Assembly: GCA_958451705.1 (NCBI GenBank)
Contig: CAUDRD010000045.1
Coordinates: 1-9,464, forward strand
DNA length: 9,464 nucleotides
Direction: 5' to 3'
Source of the DNA: an uncultured Oscillospiraceae bacterium
GTDB lineage: Bacteria; Bacillota; Clostridia; Oscillospirales; Acutalibacteraceae
The notes under the pieces were generated by a model. That model worked only from the letters and a program-made list of their open reading frames with translations, made no database searches and was not told the DNA's origin. Position 1 is the stretch's first letter. Each line of letters opens with the position of its first letter. The position numbers and the translations under genes were made by a program. Positions 1 through 6,918 of this stretch are shown here, piece after piece.

Positions 1-1
1 T

Positions 2-1291
2 GTGTCCGTATCCTATGTAAACATTATCGCTCCCGTAGTATGTATGGAAATATGGTCGGGCATAATGCGCTATATGTTTGACTACGACGAAAAGGACGGA
101 AAATACAAGGCCATCTTTAACGGTTTTATAATTTTCGGCTGCTCGGTACTTGTTTATACAATCGGTGCAGGTGTGCTTGGAATCGTTACCGATATCAAAC
201 TTCTTTTCCTTATATTCCTTTACGGCATCACATATATGCTCCATACTGTTTACTCCTACATTGTAAGAGGACTCGGCTACAATGCCGTTTTTGCAGTTTC
301 AGGAATACTTGGCAGCCTTATAAGTTCTGTTTCCAATATTGTAATGATACTTTTACTGGATATGCGACTTGAATCCCTCTATATCGCTTTAATTTTGGGC
401 CTTGCATTTCAGGTTGTTTTCATGGAGTTCAAAATAAAGCTTATTAAACATCTTTCCTTCGATATGTTTGATAAGGTCATGATTATAAGCATGGTGCGCT
501 TTTCACTTCCCCTGTGTTTGAACTCAGCCAGTTTCTGGTTCCTTTCAAGCTACAACCGTGTTGGTATTTCTAACATACTCGGATTTGAGGCAAACGGCAT
601 TTACAGTGTTGCCGCAAAATTTACTTACGTTTTGGGACTTGCCTCTAACTGCTTCTCCATGGCATGGCAGGAAATGGTTTATTCCATGGGCAACGAAAAA
701 GAAAACAAGTCCAAATTCTATTCTACAGCTTCAAATTATTACATTAAATTTCTCATGTACGGTATGGTGGTACTCATACCCGCCGTAAGCGTAATTTTCC
801 CGTTTATGGTTGCAAAAAATTACCACGCAGCTTATGACGTAATTCCTCTTTACTTATTGGCTACCGTAACTAATATCTATTCTGTATTCCTTGGAAACAT
901 TTTCAGTGCAGAGAAAAAAACCGGTGTGATTTTCATTTCCACTGTTGCTGCCGCCGTTGTAAATGTCTCTCTGTTCCACTTACTGGTAGGCAAACTAGGA
1001 CTTCAGGCTGCAAACATCGCTCTTCTCTGCGGCTTCCTTGTGATCATTGTACTTCGTCTTATTCTTTTAGGTAAAGATTTTAAAATCCGTCTCGATTTTA
1101 AAATGCTGATTTTTACAACAATACTTTTCTGCATCGCATATTGTATTTACGCTACCAAGTCACAACTTGCAAACTTTATTGCTGTTATAGTTTTCGGAAT
1201 AATCACCCTTATCGCTTTCCGGGATCTTATTAAAAAAGGTTTAAATGCAGTTAAGAGTAAACTGGGAAAAAACAAAAAAATTGAACAATAA
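2..1291 (+). CDS. Wzx-type polysaccharide/oligosaccharide flippase, 5'-truncated by window edge
   Basis: A membrane protein of the Wzx/MVF (MATE-like) flippase superfamily, which moves lipid-linked saccharide units across the cytoplasmic membrane during capsule, exopolysaccharide or wall polymer assembly. The 429 visible residues are almost all hydrophobic segments: about 38-60, 67-88, 94-119, 127-143, around 165-185, and six more after residue 245. They are separated by short charged loops. Family-like landmarks are MRYMFDY near residue 22 and the YSVAAKF...FSMAWQ stretch near 200-223, which resembles the conserved mid-protein YSIAxK...AWQ region of Wzx proteins. The C-terminus is a short lysine-rich tail. 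Wzx proteins usually have 450-500 residues, so about 50 N-terminal residues (first helix) probably lie left of the window. The GTG at base 2 is only the first possible codon and not a supported start. No glycosyltransferase neighbour is visible, so the substrate is unknown. Family confidence is high; the exact role is inferred. Confidence 0.85.
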   Translation: MSVSYVNIIAPVVCMEIWSGIMRYMFDYDEKDGKYKAIFNGFIIFGCSVLVYTIGAGVLGIVTDIKLLFLIFLYGITYMLHTVYSYIVRGLGYNAVFAVSGILGSLISSVSNIVMILLLDMRLESLYIALILGLAFQVVFMEFKIKLIKHLSFDMFDKVMIISMVRFSLPLCLNSASFWFLSSYNRVGISNILGFEANGIYSVAAKFTYVLGLASNCFSMAWQEMVYSMGNEKENKSKFYSTASNYYIKFLMYGMVVLIPAVSVIFPFMVAKNYHAAYDVIPLYLLATVTNIYSVFLGNIFSAEKKTGVIFISTVAAAVVNVSLFHLLVGKLGLQAANIALLCGFLVIIVLRLILLGKDFKIRLDFKMLIFTTILFCIAYCIYATKSQLANFIAVIVFGIITLIAFRDLIKKGLNAVKSKLGKNKKIEQ

Positions 1292-1301
1292 CAAAACGAC
1301 G

Positions 1302-1337
1302 CACCGTATACCTAAATGGTATACGGTGATTTTATTT
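1302..1337 (+). terminator. Rho-independent terminator after the flippase gene
   Basis: A perfect 11-bp inverted repeat (CACCGTATACC at 1302-1312, GGTATACGGTG at 1318-1328) with a five-base TAAAT loop is followed by ATTTTATTT. It begins 11 bases after the flippase stop codon and separates that gene from the MATE gene. Confidence 0.9.
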
Positions 1338-1361
1338 CCATAAATTTACAGTTCCAAAAAT

Positions 1362-1418
1362 CTGCGTCATATAGTCTTTTAAAAATATGCAAAACGCAGA
1401 AATAAGCCAATTTGCGTC
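1362..1418. promoter_or_regulatory. Repeated TGCGT/ACGCA motifs upstream of the MATE promoter
   Basis: CTGCGT (1362-1367) forms a perfect inverted repeat with ACGCAG (1394-1399), and a further TGCGTC (1413-1418) repeats the first motif's TGCGTC (1363-1368). All lie just upstream of the -35 box at 1427, as operator half-sites would. A regulator-binding role is only inferred; short AT-rich intergenic DNA can show such repeats by chance. Confidence 0.25.
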
Positions 1419-1426
1419 TTTTGGGT

Positions 1427-1455
1427 TTTACAAATGGTTACTACAGGTTTATAAT
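1427..1455 (+). promoter_or_regulatory. Sigma-A promoter of the MATE gene
   Basis: TTTACA (1427-1432), a 17-base spacer and a perfect TATAAT (1450-1455). The expected transcript start is near 1462, leaving a leader of about 30 bases before the ATG at 1491. It also rules out an in-frame GTG at 1458, which would lie at or before the transcription start. Confidence 0.8.
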
Positions 1456-1490
1456 GTGTGTTTGGAAAATTAAACAAGGGGGAATGTTCA

Positions 1491-2843
1491 ATGGGAAGAG
1501 AACTGACTGAAGGCAAGCCGAGTAAGGTGCTTGTAAGGTTTTCAATACCTCTATTTGTCAGCGTTATCTTTCAGCAGCTTTACAACATCGCCGATAGTAT
1601 GATCGCAGGTATTTTCGCCGGTGAGAACGCTCTTTCGGCAGTTGGTGCTTCATACCCCATCACCATGATTTTCATGGCTGTGGCGGTAGGCAGCAGTATA
1701 GGCTGTACGGTGGTTATTTCAAGATTTTTCGGCAGCGGAAACTACGAAAAAGTTAAAACCGCCTCTTATACAACACTTATATCAGGCCTTGTGTTGTCGA
1801 TAGTTTTAACTGTGGTAGGTCTTCTTACATCTGCCCCGCTTTTAAAAATGCTGCAAACCCCCGACAATATTTTTGAGGACGGAAAGCTTTACCTTAACAT
1901 CTACATCTGGGGACTTACCTTTCTGTTCATCTACAACCTTGTCACAGGTATATTTACCTCCCTGGGAGATTCGAAAACACCTCTTTACTTTCTCATAGGT
2001 TCATCTTTGGGAAACATTGTTCTCGACTACATATTTGTGGCATTTTTCTCAATGGGCGTTGCCGGCGTTGCCTGGGCAACATTTATAGCGCAGGGTATAT
2101 CCTGTATCCTTGCGGTTATCACACTGTTCTTCAGATTAAAAGGACTGGAATGCAGTGGCAAAGTACCGAAGTTTTCCTTTGTGATGCTAAAAAAGATTGC
2201 AGCAATTGCAGTTCCCAGTATATTGCAGCAAAGCTTCGTATCAGTGGGAAACATCTTTATTCAGGGTCTTGTAAACGGATTCGGTTCCTCGGTTATAGCC
2301 GGATACTCAGCAGCCATAAAGCTCAACACTTTTGCAATTACCTCTTTTACAACTCTTGCAAACGGTCTTTCCACCTTTACAGCACAAAATCTCGGTGCCG
2401 GAAAGCCGGAGCGTGTTAAAAGCGGATTCCGTGCCGGCTCCCTCATGGCTCTTGTTGTGGCACTGCCTTTCTTCCTGGTCTTCTTCTTCGGGGCAGAGCC
2501 GATGATAAACGCCTTTATCAAAGATGCCAGTGAAGCTGCCGTAACAGCCGGAACAGAATTTTTCAGAATAGTTACGCCTTTCTACTTCATCATCTGCATA
2601 AAACTTATGGCAGACGGAGTGCTCAGAGGTGCAGGCTCCATGGTCTGCTTCATGATAGCTACTTTCTCAGACCTGCTTCTGAGAGTTATACTTGCCTTCG
2701 TATTCGCCTCGTTCATGGGTTCAACTGGAATTTGGACATCATGGCCTGTAGGATGGGTTGTAGCGGCTATACTTTCAGTTGTCTTCTACTTCTCCGGAAC
2801 TTGGAAGAAAAAATATCTTAAAGATATCGGACAAGCTCAATAA
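1491..2843 (+). CDS. MATE-family multidrug/cation efflux protein
   Basis: A 450-residue transporter of the MATE family (NorM/DinF/MepA relatives), which exports drugs or metabolites in exchange for sodium ions or protons at the cytoplasmic membrane. The protein shows the usual two homologous halves of six helices each. The first half carries GSSIGCTVVISRFFGSGNYE (about residues 65-84), and the second carries the equivalent TFTAQNLGAGKPERVKSG after the seventh helix region. The N-terminal GKPSKVLVRFSIPLF followed by QQLYNIADSMIAG is also typical of the family. Length fits the family's 440-480. The ATG at 1491 is chosen because AAGGGGGA (1477-1483) sits seven bases upstream and the promoter places the transcript start near 1462. 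The gene is monocistronic, bounded by its own promoter and terminator. The substrate cannot be read from sequence. MATE membership is near certain; multidrug export is an inference from the family. Confidence 0.95.
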   Translation: MGRELTEGKPSKVLVRFSIPLFVSVIFQQLYNIADSMIAGIFAGENALSAVGASYPITMIFMAVAVGSSIGCTVVISRFFGSGNYEKVKTASYTTLISGLVLSIVLTVVGLLTSAPLLKMLQTPDNIFEDGKLYLNIYIWGLTFLFIYNLVTGIFTSLGDSKTPLYFLIGSSLGNIVLDYIFVAFFSMGVAGVAWATFIAQGISCILAVITLFFRLKGLECSGKVPKFSFVMLKKIAAIAVPSILQQSFVSVGNIFIQGLVNGFGSSVIAGYSAAIKLNTFAITSFTTLANGLSTFTAQNLGAGKPERVKSGFRAGSLMALVVALPFFLVFFFGAEPMINAFIKDASEAAVTAGTEFFRIVTPFYFIICIKLMADGVLRGAGSMVCFMIATFSDLLLRVILAFVFASFMGSTGIWTSWPVGWVVAAILSVVFYFSGTWKKKYLKDIGQAQ

Positions 2844-2901
2844 AAACAGTATTAAAGGAAAGAATCTAAAAGGTTCTTTCCTTTTTATTTTTACTGTTTT
2901 T
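2842..2901 (+). terminator. Nested-palindrome terminator after the MATE gene
   Basis: The core is AAAGGAAAGAATC (2854-2866) paired with GGTTCTTTCCTTT (2872-2884), 13 pairs with one G-U and a TAAAA loop, followed by TTATTTTTA. A second, outer perfect repeat (AAAAACAGT at 2842-2850 with ACTGTTTTT at 2893-2901) encloses it and includes two bases of the MATE stop codon. Confidence 0.88.
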
Positions 2902-2904
2902 ACA

Positions 2905-2933
2905 TAGAAAAATTTTATAACCTGTGTTATAGT
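2905..2933 (+). promoter_or_regulatory. Probable extended -10 promoter of the acetyltransferase gene
   Basis: TGTTATAGT (2925-2933) is an extended -10 element (TGn followed by TATAGT). A weak -35, TAGAAA (2905-2910), lies 17 bases upstream. The weak -35 is tolerable with an extended -10, but this promoter is less certain than the others in the window. Confidence 0.5.
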
Positions 2934-2964
2934 GGCTGTGACAGAACACCGAAAGGAGAAAAAT

Positions 2965-3573
2965 ATGGATATAGTTGAAAAAATGAAAAGCGGTGAGGTT
3001 TATTATCCTACGGACCCTGAGCTGGAAGCTAAACAGCGTGAGTGCCTCGAAATACTTTATGATTACAATATGACGCGTCCCGGAGAAATAGAAAAGAGAG
3101 AGGAAATACTTAAAAAATTTTTGGGAGAAGTGGGTAAAGAATGTTACCTTGAGCCTCCCTTCCACGCCAACTGGGGAAAGAACACCCATATGGGAGACTA
3201 TGTTTACGCTAACTTTAATTTAACTCTTGTAGACGACACCGATATATTCATAGGAAACAACGTCATGTTTGCCCCCAACGTAACTGTGGCCACTGCGGGA
3301 CATCCCATACATCCGGAGCTTCGCAGAAATGCGGCTCAGTTCAACATACCCGTAAAGATAGGGAACAACGTCTGGATTGGCGCAAACTCCGTAATTCTTC
3401 CCGGAGTTACAATAGGCGACAACACCGTAATCGGAGCCGGAAGCGTTGTGACAAAGGACATACCGGCAAACGTTGTAGCTGTGGGAAACCCCTGCCGGGT
3501 CATGCGTGAAATTAACGAAAGAGACCTGAAATACTATTTTAAAAATCGTAAAATAGACTTTGAAAACCTTTAA
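2965..3573 (+). CDS. Galactoside/maltose O-acetyltransferase (LacA/Maa type, hexapeptide repeat)
   Basis: A 202-residue acetyl-CoA-dependent sugar O-acetyltransferase, cytoplasmic and trimeric in its family. The N-terminal helical domain (about 1-60, starting with MKSGEVYYPTDPEL) is the maltose-acetyltransferase cap. From about residue 70 to 185 the hexapeptide repeats of a left-handed beta-helix are plain (IGNNV, IGNNVWIGANSVILPG, IGDNTVIGAGSVVTKD). The catalytic histidine is in TAGHP (His113) and the conserved Asn in YANFN (Asn83). The C-terminal PCRVMREINERDLKYYFKNR resembles the tail of E. coli LacA more than that of Maa. ATG at 2965 is preceded by AAAGGAG (2952-2958) at six bases; an in-frame GTG at 2932 falls in the promoter -10 and is rejected. 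It stands alone, with no lacZ, lacY or sugar operon nearby, so the acceptor sugar is unknown. Detoxifying acetylation of non-metabolised sugars is the usual proposal for the family. Confidence 0.93.
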   Translation: MDIVEKMKSGEVYYPTDPELEAKQRECLEILYDYNMTRPGEIEKREEILKKFLGEVGKECYLEPPFHANWGKNTHMGDYVYANFNLTLVDDTDIFIGNNVMFAPNVTVATAGHPIHPELRRNAAQFNIPVKIGNNVWIGANSVILPGVTIGDNTVIGAGSVVTKDIPANVVAVGNPCRVMREINERDLKYYFKNRKIDFENL

Positions 3574-3579
3574 TTTTAC

Positions 3580-3607
3580 CGCCGGATTAATTTTCCAGCG
3601 TTTTTTT
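3580..3607 (+). terminator. Terminator after the acetyltransferase gene
   Basis: CGCCGGA (3580-3586) pairs with TCCAGCG (3594-3600) except for one C-A mismatch, with a seven-base AT loop. Seven consecutive T residues follow directly (3601-3607). It starts seven bases after the stop codon. Confidence 0.75.
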
Positions 3608-3638
3608 CAGCTTTATATTATAGTATAGCAAAAATTCC

Positions 3639-3667
3639 TTGCATTGGCTTTTTGCTGTGTGTATAAT
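3639..3667 (+). promoter_or_regulatory. Sigma-A promoter of ileS
   Basis: TTGCAT (3639-3644), a 17-base spacer and a perfect TATAAT (3662-3667). The predicted transcript start is near 3674, giving a leader of only about 43 bases. That is too short for a T-box riboswitch. Confidence 0.8.
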
Positions 3668-3703
3668 ATACTCATATTGTTATGATTATTTATAATCAGA
3701 TAT

Positions 3704-3709
3704 GGAGGT
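3704..3709 (+). promoter_or_regulatory. Ribosome binding site that decides the ileS start
   Basis: GGAGGT is a full-strength Shine-Dalgarno sequence lying inside the first codons of an in-frame ATG at 3702. It is seven bases upstream of the in-frame TTG at 3717. No ribosome site precedes the ATG (only AT-rich sequence), so TTG is the likely initiation codon. Confidence 0.8.
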
Positions 3710-3716
3710 CACTGAA

Positions 3717-6700
3717 TTGGCTGAATCAGAGAAAAATTTCTTTATCCAAATGGAACATGACGTCATGGACTTTTGGGAAAAAGAAGATTGCTTCAAAAAG
3801 CTTAAAGAAAAAAATGCAGGTCATGAACGTTTTCGCTTTCTTGACGGCCCTATAACTGCTAACAACCCAATGGGTATTCACCACGCCTGGGGCAGAAGTC
3901 TTAAAGATATTTTCATTCGTTACAAGGCTCTTAACGGTTATGACTGCCGCTGCCAGAACGGCTTCGACTCACAGGGACTGTGGGTTGAGGTTGAGGTTGA
4001 AAAAGAGCTGGGCTTCAAAACTAAGAAAGACATCGAAGCTTACGGTATGGACAAGTTCACCCGTAAGTGCGTTGACAGAGTTAAGCACTTCTCCGGCATC
4101 ATCACAGAGCAGTCAAAGAGACTTGGTCAGTGGATGGACTGGGATAACTCCTACTATACCAACACAGATAAGAACATCGGGGGAATCTGGCATTTCCTGA
4201 AGGTTTGCGACGAACACGGCTGGATTCAGAGAGAATATAAGCCTATGCCCTGGTGTCCCCGCTGCGGAACATCACTTTCAGAGCATGAGATGACAGGCTC
4301 TTACAAGATGATGACTCATAACTCCGTGTTCTTTAAACTCCCTGTTCCCGCTCTGGGCTGCAAGATTATTGCATGGACAACAACTCCTTGGACTCTTTCC
4401 TCAAACGTTGCTCTTGCCGTAAACCCCGACATCGACTATGTTGAGGTAAAGGTTAAGAGCGATGACCAGCACGTAATTCTTGCTAAGAACGCTATCAAAT
4501 ACCTTGAGGACGACAAGCTTGAGGTTATCAGAGGCTTTAAAGGCTCTGAGCTTGTAGGACTCGATTACGAAACCTGCTTCCCCGAAATCGAGGCTCAGCA
4601 GGGCTTTGACCATAAGATTGTTGCATGGGAAGATGTTGACGCCGACGAAGGTACAGGCGTTGTTCACATCGCTCCCGGCTGCTGTGTTGAGGACTATGAG
4701 TTAGGTCTTCGCCTTGGTCTTCCCCAGATTATGCCCGTTGACGATATGGGTATTTTCCTTCCCAAATTCGGCTGGTTCACAGGCAAGGACAGCCATGACG
4801 TTGCTCCTGAGGTTTTCGACCGTCTTGAAAAAGCCGGTAAGCTCTACAAGGTAAAGCCCCATGAGCACAGCTACCCAGTTTGCTGGCGCTGTAAGTCAGA
4901 GGTTATCTTCCGTCTTGTTCCCGCTTGGTATATACGCACAGACGAAATCCGTCCGAAGCTCATTGAAGCTGCTTCAAAGGTTAAGTGGGAGCCGGAATCA
5001 AACGGCAAGCGCATGAACGACTGGCTCAACAACATGGGCGACTGGAACATTTCCCGTAAGCGTTACTACGGTATGCCCCTGCCCTTCTATCCCTGTGAGG
5101 AATGCGGACACGTTACAGTCATCGGCTCTAAGGCAGAGCTGAGAGAGAAGGCTGTAAACCCCGAACTGGTTGACGCTCTTCCCGAAATGCACCGTCCCTG
5201 GATTGACGAAATCAAAATCAAGTGCCCCCACTGCGGCAAAGAGGTTTCAAGAGTTACCGAAATCGGTGACGTTTGGCTTGACGCAGGTATTGTTCCCTTC
5301 TCAACCTTCGGATATTTTGACGATAAAGAGGAGTGGCGCAAAAACTTCCCCGCTGAATGGGTTACAGAGATGCGTGAGCAGGTTCGTCTGTGGTTCTATT
5401 CAATGCTCTTTATGAGTACCGTTCTTGAGGGAGTTGCTCCCTATGAGCGTGTACTTTCCTATAACACCGTTGTCGCTGAGGACGGCTCCAAGTTCTCAAA
5501 GACAGGCTTTATGATTAAATTCGACGAAGCCGCTGAAAAGATCGGTGCAGATACAGTCCGTTACCTCTATGCAGGTGCTCCTGTTGCAAACGACGTTCGT
5601 TTCGGCTTCAACCTTGGCGACGAGGCAAGAAGAAAGCTTCTGGGCTTCTGGAACATCTATACTTTCTTCGATACCTATGCACAGCTTGATAAGCCTGTTT
5701 TCGATAACTATACAGTTGACAAAAACGCACTTACCCCCATTGACCGCTGGATGGTAATCCGCACAAACGACTTTATCCGTAAAGCTACCGCTTACATGGA
5801 TGACTATAAGGCATATTATCTTGTAAAAGAGTTTGAAGTATTCGTTGACGATATCTCCAACTGGTACATCCGTCTTAACCGCCGCCGCTTCTGGAAAACA
5901 GACGATGACAGCGACAAGATGGTTGCTTACTGGACACTGTTCAACGCTCTTCTTACCTGCGTAAAGGTTATGTCTCCCATCATCCCCTTTATGACTGAGT
6001 ACATCTGGCAGAAGCTTGTAAAAAACGTTATGCCCTCTTCCCCCATTTCCGTACACCTGAGCGACTGGCCCAAGCCTCTCGAGGGATTTGAGGACGACGG
6101 CATCATCGAGCAGACAGCTCTTGCAAGAGGACTTATTGCAAACGCAATGCGTCTTAGAAACGAGCATCAGCTTAAAGTCCGCCAGCCTCTCTCAAAGCTT
6201 TACATCTGCTGTGACGAAGAGACTAAGGCAAAGCTTGCAGTATCTGAGAAGAACATTCTCGATGAGCTCAACATCAAAGAGGCTCAGTATATTTCAGACG
6301 TTTCCGTTCTCGAGGACTTCTACCTTACAGTTAACTTTAAAGCTGCCGGCGCAGTTCTCAAGCAGAACGTAAACAAGATGAAGGCAACTCTTGAGGGACT
6401 CTCTTCAGATGAAATGGCCGTTCTTGTTGAAAACGTAAAGGCAGGCAAAGCAACAGCTGTTCCCGGCTGGGACGGAGAATATGACGCTAACCTCTTTAGC
6501 CTCCAGTCAAAGACAAAGGAAGGCATTGTTTCCTGCGAATGCGGCGACGGCATCATCATCGCTCTGGACGTTGTAATTACGCCTCAGCTTCGCAAAGAGG
6601 GTATTGTACGAGACGTTATCCGTCAGTGCCAGCTTCTTCGTAAAGAGGCAGGATATCAGGTTGAGCAGAGAATAAAGGCTTATGTTTTCAGCTCAGATGC

Positions 6701-6854
6701 AGTTGTTATGGAAGCTGCTGAAGAAATGAAGGCGCATATGGCTAACGAGCTCCTTGCTGACGAGATTATCCTTTCCGCTCCCGAAGGATGCGACGCTGCA
6801 AAGGATATCGAAGCTTCAGACTGCACTGTTTCAATCGGTGTTGTAAAGGCTTAA
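3717..6854 (+). CDS. ileS: Isoleucyl-tRNA synthetase, type 2-like, with altered HIGH motif (GIHH)
   Basis: Class I synthetase that charges tRNA-Ile in the cytoplasm. Starting at TTG 3717 it has 1045 residues, the length of type 2 (eukaryote-like) IleRS. Order of elements: DGP at 43-45; GIHH at 53-56 where HIGH is expected, followed by AWGRSLKDIFIRYKALNGYD; CxxC at 180/183; WTTTPWTL at 220-227 opening the CP1 editing domain; GTGVVHIAPG within it; CxxC at 389/392, 460/463 and 503/506, matching the zinc ligands of type 2 enzymes; DVWLDAG; KFSKT at 592-596 in place of KMSKS; a helical anticodon-binding domain from roughly 665 with NWYIRLNRRRFW; and a C-terminal domain with LRKEGIVRDVIRQCQLLRKE near 955, typical of type 2. 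All domains are present with no frameshift. The gene has its own promoter and no T-box. Type 2 enzymes are generally mupirocin-tolerant, and GXHH variants have been reported as hyper-resistant. Ile specificity is inferred from overall similarity. Whether this is the cell's only IleRS cannot be seen here. Confidence 0.92.
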   Translation: MAESEKNFFIQMEHDVMDFWEKEDCFKKLKEKNAGHERFRFLDGPITANNPMGIHHAWGRSLKDIFIRYKALNGYDCRCQNGFDSQGLWVEVEVEKELGFKTKKDIEAYGMDKFTRKCVDRVKHFSGIITEQSKRLGQWMDWDNSYYTNTDKNIGGIWHFLKVCDEHGWIQREYKPMPWCPRCGTSLSEHEMTGSYKMMTHNSVFFKLPVPALGCKIIAWTTTPWTLSSNVALAVNPDIDYVEVKVKSDDQHVILAKNAIKYLEDDKLEVIRGFKGSELVGLDYETCFPEIEAQQGFDHKIVAWEDVDADEGTGVVHIAPGCCVEDYELGLRLGLPQIMPVDDMGIFLPKFGWFTGKDSHDVAPEVFDRLEKAGKLYKVKPHEHSYPVCWRCKSEVIFRLVPAWYIRTDEIRPKLIEAASKVKWEPESNGKRMNDWLNNMGDWNISRKRYYGMPLPFYPCEECGHVTVIGSKAELREKAVNPELVDALPEMHRPWIDEIKIKCPHCGKEVSRVTEIGDVWLDAGIVPFSTFGYFDDKEEWRKNFPAEWVTEMREQVRLWFYSMLFMSTVLEGVAPYERVLSYNTVVAEDGSKFSKTGFMIKFDEAAEKIGADTVRYLYAGAPVANDVRFGFNLGDEARRKLLGFWNIYTFFDTYAQLDKPVFDNYTVDKNALTPIDRWMVIRTNDFIRKATAYMDDYKAYYLVKEFEVFVDDISNWYIRLNRRRFWKTDDDSDKMVAYWTLFNALLTCVKVMSPIIPFMTEYIWQKLVKNVMPSSPISVHLSDWPKPLEGFEDDGIIEQTALARGLIANAMRLRNEHQLKVRQPLSKLYICCDEETKAKLAVSEKNILDELNIKEAQYISDVSVLEDFYLTVNFKAAGAVLKQNVNKMKATLEGLSSDEMAVLVENVKAGKATAVPGWDGEYDANLFSLQSKTKEGIVSCECGDGIIIALDVVITPQLRKEGIVRDVIRQCQLLRKEAGYQVEQRIKAYVFSSDAVVMEAAEEMKAHMANELLADEIILSAPEGCDAAKDIEASDCTVSIGVVKA

Positions 6855-6918
6855 ATAAAAGATAAAAAATAACCTAAACGGGGCAAAATCCCCCCCAAAG
6901 ATTAGACAAAATCAAATA

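Noticed and set aside
1458..1490. In-frame GTG start that would lengthen the MATE protein by 11 residues
   Set aside because: It lies at or before the predicted transcription start (TATAAT at 1450-1455) and has no ribosome site; ATG 1491 has a good one.
2932..2964. In-frame GTG start that would lengthen the acetyltransferase
   Set aside because: It overlaps the -10 element; ATG 2965 has AAAGGAG six bases upstream.
5496..6167. Long open frame of 223 codons on the minus strand inside ileS
   Set aside because: It is antisense to a fully intact synthetase, shows no family features and reflects codon bias of the sense gene.
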